Shown here: positions 1 through 6,812 of the stretch, piece after piece
Layout: each line of letters starts with the position of its first letter
Numbering within the stretch: the first letter of the stretch is position 1
DNA from: EC70 sp018675395
GTDB lineage: Bacteria > Verrucomicrobiota > Verrucomicrobiia > Verrucomicrobiales > DEV007
Assembly: GCA_018675395.1 (NCBI GenBank)
Contig: JABGYE010000363.1
Coordinates: forward strand, 1-7,911
Direction of reading: 5' to 3'
DNA length: 7,911 nucleotides
Made by a program: the position numbers and the translations under genes
The notes under the pieces: generated by a model
Told to the model about the DNA's origin: nothing
Seen by the model: the letters and a program-made list of their open reading frames with translations, nothing else
The model's database searches: none

Positions 1-336
1 ACGGTTCAGGCGTGCGAAGCGAATCCAATTGCAAGAATTGTTGAAATTGTTGCCCAACGAGCAATTGAAATCATAGTCATTGGCATGCCACGCAGTCTCG
101 ATGGTTCATACGGCAAAGCAGCGCAAAAAGTATCAGATTTTGTCGATAAAATTACCAGTGCCATGCCAACTATTAAAGTGGTCACCCAAGATGAAAGGTT
201 CACTACTATTTTGGCTCAACAAAAATTACATGATGCTGGGCATACTATTAAAAGTAGCAGACATTTAATTGATCAGGCGGCCGCAGTTGAAATTTTGCAG
301 TCATATCTTGATGGAAAAAAAGATGAACCTAGTTAA
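1..336 (+). CDS. ruvX: RuvX/YqgF-family Holliday junction resolvase-like nuclease, 5'-truncated
   Basis: This is the C-terminal 111 residues of a YqgF/RuvX protein; the frame is open to the left edge, so the true start lies outside. Members of this RNase H-fold family are about 135-150 residues, so roughly 30 residues with the first catalytic Asp are missing. Visible family signatures, numbered from the window edge, are IGMPRSLDGSYG (28-38), the DERFTT block (64-69) and the IDQAAAVEILQSYLD block (90-104); the Asp/Glu of the last two blocks contribute acidic active-site residues in the family. Known members act on branched DNA or in 16S rRNA 5'-end processing (E. coli YqgF), and sequence does not tell which applies here. 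It ends with TAA, 72 nt before coaC, on the same strand. The identification is firm. Confidence 0.93.
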   Translation, partial: TVQACEANPIARIVEIVAQRAIEIIVIGMPRSLDGSYGKAAQKVSDFVDKITSAMPTIKVVTQDERFTTILAQQKLHDAGHTIKSSRHLIDQAAAVEILQSYLDGKKDEPS

Positions 337-383
337 TGACCGAGAAAAGTTTATTTTTTAACGGCTTTTGACAAAGAGACATT

Positions 384-389
384 AGGAGG
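384..389 (+). promoter_or_regulatory. AGGAGG Shine-Dalgarno-like motif, unusually far from the coaC start
   Basis: A perfect AGGAGG lies upstream of coaC, but 19 nt separate it from the ATG at 409, well beyond the usual 5-10 nt. No in-frame ATG, GTG or TTG lies between them; only the rare triplets ATT (403) and ATA (406) are nearer. The family N-terminus (MKQVLLGVSGSIAAYK) fits the ATG at 409. The motif may be fortuitous or may work at long spacing. Confidence 0.3.
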
Positions 390-408
390 CGACTCTAATT
401 TTATTATA

Positions 409-951
409 ATGAAGCAAGTTCTTCTAGGAGTTTCAGGTTCAATTGCTGCTTACAAGTCTGCCGACATTGCGAGTGCTTTGACCAAGAGTGGGCACTCAGT
501 GACCGTGGTTATGAGTGACGAGGCTAAAGAATTTATTACTCCATTAACTTTACAGGTCCTTTCAAAGAATCCTGTTTTTACCAGTTTTAACGATGAGAGG
601 CAAAGTTCGAGACCTGGGCATATTGAGGTGGCAGATCGTTCTGATCTTATTCTTATTGCGCCAGCAACGGCAAACACAATAGCGAAGTTTGCCAACGGGA
701 TTGCTGATGATCCATTAAGTTCAATTTATCTCGCAACACTCGCTCCTGTAATCATTGCTCCAGCCATGAATGGTAAGATGTGGAATCATCCGGCAACGCA
801 AGAGAACGTCGAAAAATTAGTTTCTCGGGGTGTGCAGTTTATAGGTCCTGATGAGGGGATGCTCGCTTGTGGATACGAGGGCATTGGAAGGATGTGGTCA
901 GTTGATGGGATACTTGATTCGGTAAATAAGATCCTCTCAACGGACAATTAG
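409..951 (+). CDS. coaC: Phosphopantothenoylcysteine decarboxylase (stand-alone CoaC flavoprotein)
   Basis: This 180-residue protein should decarboxylate 4'-phospho-N-pantothenoylcysteine to 4'-phosphopantetheine using FMN, in cytosolic coenzyme A synthesis. Visible HFCD-family features are the FMN-binding GVSGSIAAYK start (7-16), the catalytic His71 in GHIEVAD, the APATANTIAKFANGIADD stretch (84-101), the substrate-binding PAMNGKMW motif (118-125), and the substrate clamp GMLACGYEGIGRM (150-162) with the conserved Cys154. All key residues are present. The length matches single-domain CoaC (about 180) rather than the roughly 400-residue CoaBC fusion of most bacteria; the ligase follows as a separate gene 15 nt downstream. 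The ATG start is chosen because it gives the canonical N-terminus. A paralogous flavin prenyltransferase (UbiX) is excluded by the PAMN and ACGYEG motifs and by the adjacent coaB. Confidence 0.95.
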   Translation: MKQVLLGVSGSIAAYKSADIASALTKSGHSVTVVMSDEAKEFITPLTLQVLSKNPVFTSFNDERQSSRPGHIEVADRSDLILIAPATANTIAKFANGIADDPLSSIYLATLAPVIIAPAMNGKMWNHPATQENVEKLVSRGVQFIGPDEGMLACGYEGIGRMWSVDGILDSVNKILSTDN

Positions 952-966
952 AGACTTATTTTATCT

Positions 967-1602
967 GTGCGTATCCTCATAACAGCTGGGCCGACAAGAG
1001 AGCCAATTGATCCTGTAAGATTTTTGAGTAATCGTTCAACTGGCAAGATGGGATATGCAATTGCAACGGCTGCAGAATTGCGTGACCATGAAGTATTATT
1101 GATTAGTGGCCCCGTCAATGTCCCTAGACTAAGTGGCTGTCACATTGTTTCTGTAGAGACGGCATCTCAAATGTATGATGAGGTTATGGAACACTCCGAA
1201 GGATGTGATGCTGCGGTAATGGTTGCAGCAGTTGCTGACTACACACCCACAGAAACGAGTCCACAAAAACTGAAAAAAACAGGTGATAAGGATATTAAAC
1301 TAAAACGGACTAAGGACATCTTAGGTTCAATGCGTCAGATTTTTGGATTCGATGGAGTATTAGTCGGATTCGCAGCAGACACTGAGGAATTGCGGGAAAA
1401 TGCATTATCGAAAATGAAACGAAAGGGTTGTGATTTCATCGTTGCTAATGATGTTTCACGCAAGGATATAGGATTTGAATCTGATCATAATGAGGTCACT
1501 ATCTTTCAGAGTGACGGATCAAAGGATCATATTAAAAAGTGTTCTAAGCAGGAAATTGCAGGAAAAATTCTCGATAAGATAGAATTATTGTTAAAAAGAT
1601 AA
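967..1602 (+). CDS. coaB: Phosphopantothenate--cysteine ligase (stand-alone CoaB)
   Basis: This 211-residue protein should join 4'-phosphopantothenate to cysteine in a nucleotide-dependent reaction (CTP in most bacteria), giving the substrate of the CoaC encoded just upstream. Signatures are ITAGPTREPIDPVRFLSN (5-22) followed by RSTGKMG (23-29), where the Asn is the family active-site Asn; AAVADYTP (87-94); the Lys-rich KLKKTGDKDIKLKRTKDIL block (101-119), which carries the conserved Lys of the KxKK motif; VGFAADTE (133-140); and the IVANDVSRKDIGFESDHNEV block (158-177). The start is GTG at 967. An in-frame TAG at 949-951, which is the coaC stop, rules out a longer form, and no ATG lies near. 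No Shine-Dalgarno motif is visible, suggesting translational coupling to coaC. The stop codon directly abuts the ATG of the next gene. Confidence 0.95.
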   Translation: MRILITAGPTREPIDPVRFLSNRSTGKMGYAIATAAELRDHEVLLISGPVNVPRLSGCHIVSVETASQMYDEVMEHSEGCDAAVMVAAVADYTPTETSPQKLKKTGDKDIKLKRTKDILGSMRQIFGFDGVLVGFAADTEELRENALSKMKRKGCDFIVANDVSRKDIGFESDHNEVTIFQSDGSKDHIKKCSKQEIAGKILDKIELLLKR

Positions 1603-2364
1603 ATGAGTGAACTTCTCAAAATAGCGAAGAAAGCGGCAAAGTCTTCGGGCCAATTATTGAAAGAGAATTATGGGAAAGATAAAGTTGTAGATGCGTTTGA
1701 AGAGCATGACATTAAGTTACAACTGGATGTTATGAGCCAGTCTTTGATTTCGGACTTAATTTTGACTGCTTTTCCTGATCATTCTATTCTTGGTGAAGAA
1801 GGTGATGCTGGATCTGAGAGTGGTGATTATCAGTGGATCATTGATCCAATTGACGGAACGGTGAATTATTTTTTCGGGATTCCACATTTTTGTGTTTCAA
1901 TAGCACTCCGCCAACAATCAACAAATCAATGGATTCTTGGTGTGATATATGACCCCATGATGGATGAACTTTGGGCAGTTAATGTTGGAAGCGAGCCGAC
2001 ACTGAACGGTTCTCTTATATCAACGAGTGATCGTGGAAAAATGTCTGAAGCAGTAGTGACTGTGGGGTTTTCCAAGACCAAAGATGCTATGGAGGCAGGG
2101 TTCATCCGTTACCGTGAAATTGCTTCTCAGGTCAGGAAATCCCGTATGATGGGAAGTGCAGCACTTGCATTAGCTTATATTGCTTGTGGAAGGCTAGATG
2201 CATATATAGAGGAAGTGATCAGTTTATGGGACATTGCTGCTGGTAAATTGTTGGTAGAGGCTGCAGGAGGGAGGGTAGATCTTATTGATAGTAATGTAAC
2301 AAAAGGGAAACTTTCAATTTGTTCGTGGAACGGTAAGTTGCCTCTAGAAAATACACTTTCATAA
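1603..2364 (+). CDS. Inositol monophosphatase-family phosphatase
   Basis: This 253-residue protein has the normal length for the Mg2+-dependent, Li+-sensitive IMPase superfamily. Metal- and substrate-binding elements are visible: LQLD (39-42), LGEEGD with Glu65/Glu66 (63-68), the DPIDGTVNYFFGIPHF motif (81-96, with Asp81, Asp84, Gly85 and Thr86), and LWDIAAGKLLVEAAGG (208-223) with Asp210. All ligands are intact, so it should be active. The natural substrate is uncertain: inositol-1-phosphate, histidinol phosphate (HisN type) and related sugar phosphates are all possible. The LLV spacing in the WD motif looks more like IMPase/HisN than CysQ, but a role on adenosine 3',5'-bisphosphate, a by-product of CoA use in ACP loading, cannot be excluded. 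The ATG abuts the coaB TAA with no spacer and no Shine-Dalgarno motif, implying translational coupling. Confidence 0.9.
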   Translation: MSELLKIAKKAAKSSGQLLKENYGKDKVVDAFEEHDIKLQLDVMSQSLISDLILTAFPDHSILGEEGDAGSESGDYQWIIDPIDGTVNYFFGIPHFCVSIALRQQSTNQWILGVIYDPMMDELWAVNVGSEPTLNGSLISTSDRGKMSEAVVTVGFSKTKDAMEAGFIRYREIASQVRKSRMMGSAALALAYIACGRLDAYIEEVISLWDIAAGKLLVEAAGGRVDLIDSNVTKGKLSICSWNGKLPLENTLS

Positions 2365-2369
2365 TAATC

Positions 2370-2846
2370 ATGGCATCAAGATCAGGAATAGGATACGATG
2401 TTCATCGGCTAGTGAAGGGTAGACCTTTGATCCTTGGCGGTGTGCACATTCCTTGGGGCAAGGGCCTTGACGGGCACTCTGATGCTGACGTCTTAAGTCA
2501 TGCCATTGCGGATGCTATTTTGGGAGCGGTAGGCGCTCCAGACATAGGATATTTTTTTCCTCCTACAGATGAATCAATCAAAGGAATTAGTAGTCTGAGT
2601 ATTCTCCAAAAAACAGCAGAGGAAGTGGCCACTCGAGGAGGAAAGATTATTAATATTGATAGCAGCCTAATAGCGGAGGAGCCAAAGATTCTGATGCATG
2701 CTGATGCAATGAAAAAAAATATTGCTCAAGCCCTTGGGTTAGAAATGAATCAGATTGGCATTAAGGCAACGACCAACGAAAGGATGGGTTTTGTTGGGAA
2801 AGGTGAAGGAATGGCAGCTATGGCCGTCGCTAGCGTTGAGGTTTGA
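2370..2846 (+). CDS. ispF: 2-C-methyl-D-erythritol 2,4-cyclodiphosphate synthase
   Basis: This enzyme cyclises 4-diphosphocytidyl-2-C-methyl-D-erythritol 2-phosphate to ME-2,4-cyclodiphosphate with loss of CMP, in the MEP route to isoprenoid precursors; family members are homotrimers with zinc. At 158 residues it has the full family length. Visible motifs are GIGYDVHRL (6-14) with zinc ligands Asp10 and His12, GLDGHSDADVLSHAIADAIL (32-51) with zinc ligand His44, DIGYFFPP (58-65), NIDSSLIAEEPKI (95-107), and the signature block IKATTNERMGFVGKGEGMAA (131-150). No fusion to IspD is present. The ATG lies 5 nt after the phosphatase stop and gives the canonical N-terminus, with no clear Shine-Dalgarno motif. 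It is the last gene of the plus-strand run and faces the oppositely transcribed large gene. Confidence 0.97.
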   Translation: MASRSGIGYDVHRLVKGRPLILGGVHIPWGKGLDGHSDADVLSHAIADAILGAVGAPDIGYFFPPTDESIKGISSLSILQKTAEEVATRGGKIINIDSSLIAEEPKILMHADAMKKNIAQALGLEMNQIGIKATTNERMGFVGKGEGMAAMAVASVEV

Positions 2847-2872
2847 CCGTTCTGATTGAAATCCAGAGGGTC
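2845..2872. terminator. Imperfect hairpin in the convergent junction, possible bidirectional terminator
   Basis: The 47-nt gap between ispF and the large minus-strand gene holds an inverted repeat starting inside the ispF stop codon. GACC (2845-2848) pairs with GGTC (2869-2872); TCTG (2851-2854) pairs with CAGA (2864-2867); AT/AT closes a TGAA loop. There are two bulges (2849, 2863) and one T-G wobble. No run of T follows directly on either strand, so intrinsic termination is not well supported. Its position between convergent genes is the main argument for a terminator role. Confidence 0.3.
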
Positions 2873-2893
2873 GCGTAATGCTTGGCTTCTTTA

Positions 2894-5800
2894 TTAGACC
2901 GCTGCTCGGTTGACCCACTCTTCTGCGATGGCCTCTAGGTTGAGAGACGGTTCATCTTCTCTATCAAAATATTGCTTTTCAACAGATGCGATGGATTCAT
3001 CTAACCGTAATTGAATGTCTTCGGAAAAATCTTTTTCCTGATGAATTTTCCGCAAAAGGCCAAGAACAGAAAAAGGTGTAATTTCATTTGGAACATTAAA
3101 GTTGGAGATCTTTTCTTTGCTACCTGAACTTTTCAGGTTTTGCTTTTTAAATTTCAAGACTATTGCTCCTATAAAAAGGACTACAAGTAGAGCTAATCCA
3201 ACCCATTTCGAATTCTTCTGACCGTAATTCTGTTCTAATAGTATGGTTTGACTAGAAGCAACTAAATCAGCGTCTTCATACCGCTGGAAAAGCATTTCTT
3301 TAGTTTCAGTTATTTGTTTTGGGAAACTAAATTTAAGGGAAGAGTCATTGGTGCCTTTTTGTGTTTTTGTGAAAGTGAGTATCCAGTTCCTTTCAGTGAT
3401 GGGACTTCCCTGTTTAGATTCTGCATCTAACCTGGCTATGGAAATCTCTCCCCCAGATGAATCGGTTCGGGTAAAGTTATCGAGGCTTGGCTTAAGTAAT
3501 TGGTCTAGTTCTGGAACCAGGCCATTGGAGGAGGCTTTAACTTCAACTTTGAGAAGGCCCTGATCAGCTTCTCTCTCATCGAGTATTTGAACGATTTTAA
3601 GGTTTTCGGTGGGACGAGGGTCACCAATCTTGGGCTTAGAATCGATTGGAATCTGAGCAGTGGCTATTGGAAGAATCACATACCCTCCAGTATCTAGAAA
3701 ATCCAGATCAATCTGCATAGAAGGTATCTTGTCAACTTCAGGAGTGCGCGCCTTAAGTAAAACATATGCGTATGGCGTGACGCGCCATCCTTCTTGCCCT
3801 GCCCCTTTCGAAGTGACTTTGCTGTCGTGGAATGTAACTGACATAACATCGAAGTGTTCTGAAAGCGTTGAGCGGGTAATGTCCTCGAATTTCTCGCGAT
3901 AATTCTGAGTTGGTCGACCATAGTTATAGGCGTAGCTGGAATTATTTTGATTTGTAAGGTATTTGGAGAAGCCGCCAGATTCGCGTTCTATCTCTTTGGT
4001 ATGACGAATGTCAACGAAGACTCCGAACGGTGATTCATGTCCGACAGTGCTTGAACCGTCGATCCTTGCCACGAGCTGGATTTCGGTAGTCAGGTCATTA
4101 TAGTAATTAAATAGCTTTTGTGCTTCGCTAGCCTTTTCATGTTCACCGGCTATTGATAGGCCATGACGAAGGTAACGTTGTTTGAGTTCTGGTTTCACTG
4201 AACTGATCCTCGCTGCGAGAGCATTTGCAAAGCGGGCTAAGTGCCGCTCTGCGGATTTGTTAGGTAAACCGGCAAGAGCAGTTTTGATTTGTTCAATTTG
4301 TCGAGGAGCAGGGAGTTGTGTTTCGCGAAGTGCACCCAGATCACTTGCACCTAAGGCAGCGTAGAACCAGTGCTCAAAGGCTTCGGTCGTTTCTTCTTCT
4401 TCATTGTCAGGTGAAGTCGAGATGTATAGTTCAGCAGCTTTTGAGAACATCTCATAATTGTTCTTTCGATCGATACTATAAGTGGAGCTCTTTTTCGATT
4501 CCTGTTGGAAGTTGATTTTATCGAGTGCCAGACAGGCTCTCCGTAGATGGAGGCGCCAATCTTCAGGATTAGCTTCAATTGTTTCCCCCAGAATATCATC
4601 TATGCCTTCATATCCTGCTATTACTTCGGCAAGAATTTCATCATCTTTGCGTTTTGTCTTCGCATCTTGCTGTGTTTTAGGATCGCGCCAGACTGTCGCT
4701 AGGTTGACTCGCATAGTGTTAGCTAAGGCTGCAACAGTTTTCGGGCTCATGTCCTTAAAGGTTCCGAACACTTTGGTGATCGCGGTCATTTTATATACCT
4801 CGGCACGGCTATGAATTTTAGTGAAGGCTTCGGCGAGTTTGTCCTGGTTAATTTCACCTATCGGCAAGGATTGTAATTTACCCACCCAATTAGCCAATTC
4901 GGTCAGGCTGCGTTCCTGCTTTGAGCGAGTTAGGGGAATGGAATTTGCTCTTTGATTATATCCATACATATAACCGTACCGATAAGTACGGTTGCGATTC
5001 GCATTGGGGTTATGATTATCGGCCCAGACACGCAAAAATTCTTCGGCCAGACGTTTTCCGGTTTCGGGGTAATTAGCAGAAACTTTCTGGATGTAAGGAA
5101 ATGCCTCTTCTGGTTCATTAACTTTAAGATATAACTGAGCATATAAAGTAGAAAATTGTGGTTGCAGGTCAGCATCAATTTGACGTATCCAATTTTCATT
5201 TGGGCGCACTTTGAGCAGTTCTCCGGAAGCTATTGGACCGGGGACATTACTAGAGGTAGTCGTAGAATTCACTTTAGGGTTCTCGTAATACATGTTTCCG
5301 TACTGATCCCATCGCATTCTCGGACTAATGGTTTTCGATGCGTCCCGCTGATAGCTGTAAGAGGCTTCGGAGAGCCAATTTAAAGCAAGTATATTTAATA
5401 TTTCGGACCATTCGTTGAGTTTAATTTCACTAATCTGAAGTAACGATTCTGTAGCAGTTTTTTGTAGAGTGAGTCGCCGAAGGCGCGCAGAGGATGAAGG
5501 TTCTGATCTGCCACTTGAGGTGAGGGCTCCAATCGTTGCAAGTACTTCACGACCAAGTTTAGCATCTCCAGTGAAGCTTTCACTTAGCCATCGTGCTCCT
5601 TTTTCCTCTTCAACTCTAGGGGCGAGATCCACTGCTCTTTCAAGGGCAGATTCTTTACTTGCTTGAATAGTTTTTGGATTGGCTAGAACCAATTGAGTGG
5701 CCTGCCAAGCCAATCCAAGATGTCCATCTTTGGGTTCTTTTGCATGAAGAGCCAGATGATAATTTGCAATAACATCGAGTTCATCGGGATCATCCGAATC

Positions 5801-6634
5801 ATCTATCTTTGGCAGGAATTTCCCAGCTTCGGCTGCGAGTCCAGCACTGATTAGCAGTCTGGCTGCTGTCATTCGTTTTTTACTGTCATCGGAGCCGCCA
5901 ATTTTTTTTGTTCCCTTATCGAGTAAGTTAACAAAAGTATCAGGAAAGTGACCCCGGGAGAGCGCTGTTTTCAATAAACGTCCTAGCTTGGGTATTGTAG
6001 TTTTTTCATTGAGATCAACTGGACAAGCATCCCCTAAATATAGTATGTCTGTAGGAGAGAGGAGATGCTTTTCGGCATATGCCATGTTCCGCGGTGGCGA
6101 CACTTTTCCGGGTGTTACACTTGCAGATGGTATCGTTCTTGTGGGTCTAATGCGTGGCGGTAGCGCGAGAGTATCCAACAGACTTAGGTAAGCCTTGTTT
6201 GCGTTCTCGGTTTTCTTAAATTGAGAGGAAAAAAAGTCCGCTACACCATTCCAATTGCTCTTAGTTAGATTTTCAGCCAATGATTCAATTGCAATGTCTG
6301 CTGCGCTTTTTGGTTGTTTTGAACTGCCTTTATCCTTTTTGTTTTGATCAACGTTTCCCAAGTTTCTTAAAAGAGATGAGGGGCGGCGGTCAATTAATAC
6401 TTTTGGCAGTTTTGCAAGGATAAGGGCATCAACATCAGTGGGTCGCGTTGTGATTATTGCTGCACCTGTGGTTGCATTTTTGGGTGGGATTTTGTTGATA
6501 GGATCCCTCGGATTTTTTTTATCTTCGGACGGCGGTATAACTTCCACCGGAACTTTAGCCGTTCGATCTTGAGCTACTAAAAGTGAACCAATGGATAACT
6601 GAAGCGCGATGCTTGTTAGGAAGAGCCGTCTCAT
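2894..6634 (-). CDS. Large exported, C-terminally membrane-anchored protein with helical/TPR-like stretches, function unknown
   Basis: I do not recognise a named family for this 1246-residue protein. It begins with a signal peptide: basic MRR, a hydrophobic core to about residue 20, and likely cleavage after VA or Q near 21-22. A Pro/Lys-rich linker follows (about 28-110). Residues about 215-700 are Ala/Leu/Glu-rich helices suggestive of TPR- or armadillo-like repeats, interrupted by Tyr/Asn-rich segments (about 427-462 and 546-561). A further Tyr/Asn-rich insert lies at 896-913. Residues about 850-1130 look beta-rich and resemble the extracytoplasmic beta-sandwich style of BatD-like proteins. 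A single transmembrane helix (about 1144-1162, followed by KFKK) leaves an 84-residue, probably cytoplasmic tail with ITPFSVLGLLRKI and YFDR...AIAEEWV motifs. I recall such tails on proteins encoded near MoxR/DUF58/BatA genes (weak memory). Start: ATG at 6634, chosen because it gives a clean signal peptide; no Shine-Dalgarno motif is seen. It lies last in the minus-strand cluster. Confidence 0.85.
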   Translation of the reverse strand: MRRLFLTSIALQLSIGSLLVAQDRTAKVPVEVIPPSEDKKNPRDPINKIPPKNATTGAAIITTRPTDVDALILAKLPKVLIDRRPSSLLRNLGNVDQNKKDKGSSKQPKSAADIAIESLAENLTKSNWNGVADFFSSQFKKTENANKAYLSLLDTLALPPRIRPTRTIPSASVTPGKVSPPRNMAYAEKHLLSPTDILYLGDACPVDLNEKTTIPKLGRLLKTALSRGHFPDTFVNLLDKGTKKIGGSDDSKKRMTAARLLISAGLAAEAGKFLPKIDDSDDPDELDVIANYHLALHAKEPKDGHLGLAWQATQLVLANPKTIQASKESALERAVDLAPRVEEEKGARWLSESFTGDAKLGREVLATIGALTSSGRSEPSSSARLRRLTLQKTATESLLQISEIKLNEWSEILNILALNWLSEASYSYQRDASKTISPRMRWDQYGNMYYENPKVNSTTTSSNVPGPIASGELLKVRPNENWIRQIDADLQPQFSTLYAQLYLKVNEPEEAFPYIQKVSANYPETGKRLAEEFLRVWADNHNPNANRNRTYRYGYMYGYNQRANSIPLTRSKQERSLTELANWVGKLQSLPIGEINQDKLAEAFTKIHSRAEVYKMTAITKVFGTFKDMSPKTVAALANTMRVNLATVWRDPKTQQDAKTKRKDDEILAEVIAGYEGIDDILGETIEANPEDWRLHLRRACLALDKINFQQESKKSSTYSIDRKNNYEMFSKAAELYISTSPDNEEEETTEAFEHWFYAALGASDLGALRETQLPAPRQIEQIKTALAGLPNKSAERHLARFANALAARISSVKPELKQRYLRHGLSIAGEHEKASEAQKLFNYYNDLTTEIQLVARIDGSSTVGHESPFGVFVDIRHTKEIERESGGFSKYLTNQNNSSYAYNYGRPTQNYREKFEDITRSTLSEHFDVMSVTFHDSKVTSKGAGQEGWRVTPYAYVLLKARTPEVDKIPSMQIDLDFLDTGGYVILPIATAQIPIDSKPKIGDPRPTENLKIVQILDEREADQGLLKVEVKASSNGLVPELDQLLKPSLDNFTRTDSSGGEISIARLDAESKQGSPITERNWILTFTKTQKGTNDSSLKFSFPKQITETKEMLFQRYEDADLVASSQTILLEQNYGQKNSKWVGLALLVVLFIGAIVLKFKKQNLKSSGSKEKISNFNVPNEITPFSVLGLLRKIHQEKDFSEDIQLRLDESIASVEKQYFDREDEPSLNLEAIAEEWVNRAAV

Positions 6635-6695
6635 TTAACCAAGTCGGGAGAACTGATGTTGTTTGTAATTTGTATGTTGGGCAAGCCCTTCAGGA
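6635..6695 (-). other. Spacer between the TPR gene tail and the large exported-protein gene
   Basis: If the TPR frame continues past its TGA, this 61-nt stretch is all that separates the two genes. It contains a short perfect inverted repeat, GGGCAAGCCC (6679-6688), with no T-run after it, and no convincing promoter or Shine-Dalgarno motif ahead of the ATG at 6634. Nothing here argues against co-transcription. Confidence 0.4.
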
Positions 6696-6812
6696 TCACG
6701 ATCCGATTCCGTCCGGTGGGGGAGCTTGGCCTGCGCCGCGAGAGTCAGCAGGCTTCTTACCAGTTTTACTTTTTCCAGCCCGACCGGGTTTGGTTCCACT
6801 TCCGCATCCTCG
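6696..6812 (-). other. In-frame open tail downstream of the TPR gene TGA (possible broken or recoded C-terminus)
   Basis: Directly after the TGA at 6813-6815 the same frame stays open for 38 codons to a second TGA (6696-6698). The translation starts RGCGSGTKPGRAGKSKTGKK and ends ADSRGAGQAPPPDGIGS: a basic, Gly/Pro-rich, disordered-type tail like those on many exported planctomycete proteins. The stretch is visibly richer in G+C than its surroundings, which fits Gly/Pro/Arg/Ala codons. With Cys or Sec at the TGA the join would read NQ-(C/U)-R-G-C-G, a C-x-x-C-type motif. Openness over 38 codons in GC-rich DNA is not significant by itself, and another minus-strand frame is also open here, so this is suggestive only. 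Confidence 0.35.
6775..6793 (-). other. Small hairpin downstream of the TPR gene TGA, loosely SECIS-like
   Basis: On the transcript, a hairpin with stem elements CC-A-CCC and GGG-U-GG and a GGUC loop begins 20 nt after the UGA, with its loop 28-31 nt after it. It has one A-C mismatch and one bulged A, so only six base pairs. Bacterial SECIS elements carry G in the first loop positions about 16-37 nt after UGA, and this meets that loose rule. The stem is weak, and such small hairpins are common in GC-rich DNA. Confidence 0.15.

Noticed and set aside
368..410. TTGACA at 368-373 and TATAAT at 405-410 as a coaC promoter
   Set aside because: Both hexamers are perfect, but the spacing is 31 nt instead of about 17, and the TATAAT overlaps the coaC start codon, so a transcript from it would begin inside the gene. 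No good partner for either was found.
4482..4814. 110-codon plus-strand open frame antisense to the large gene
   Set aside because: It and the other plus-strand frames in 3348-6191 are shadows: Ser/Arg-rich low-quality translations with no motifs, lying opposite a well-supported long gene.
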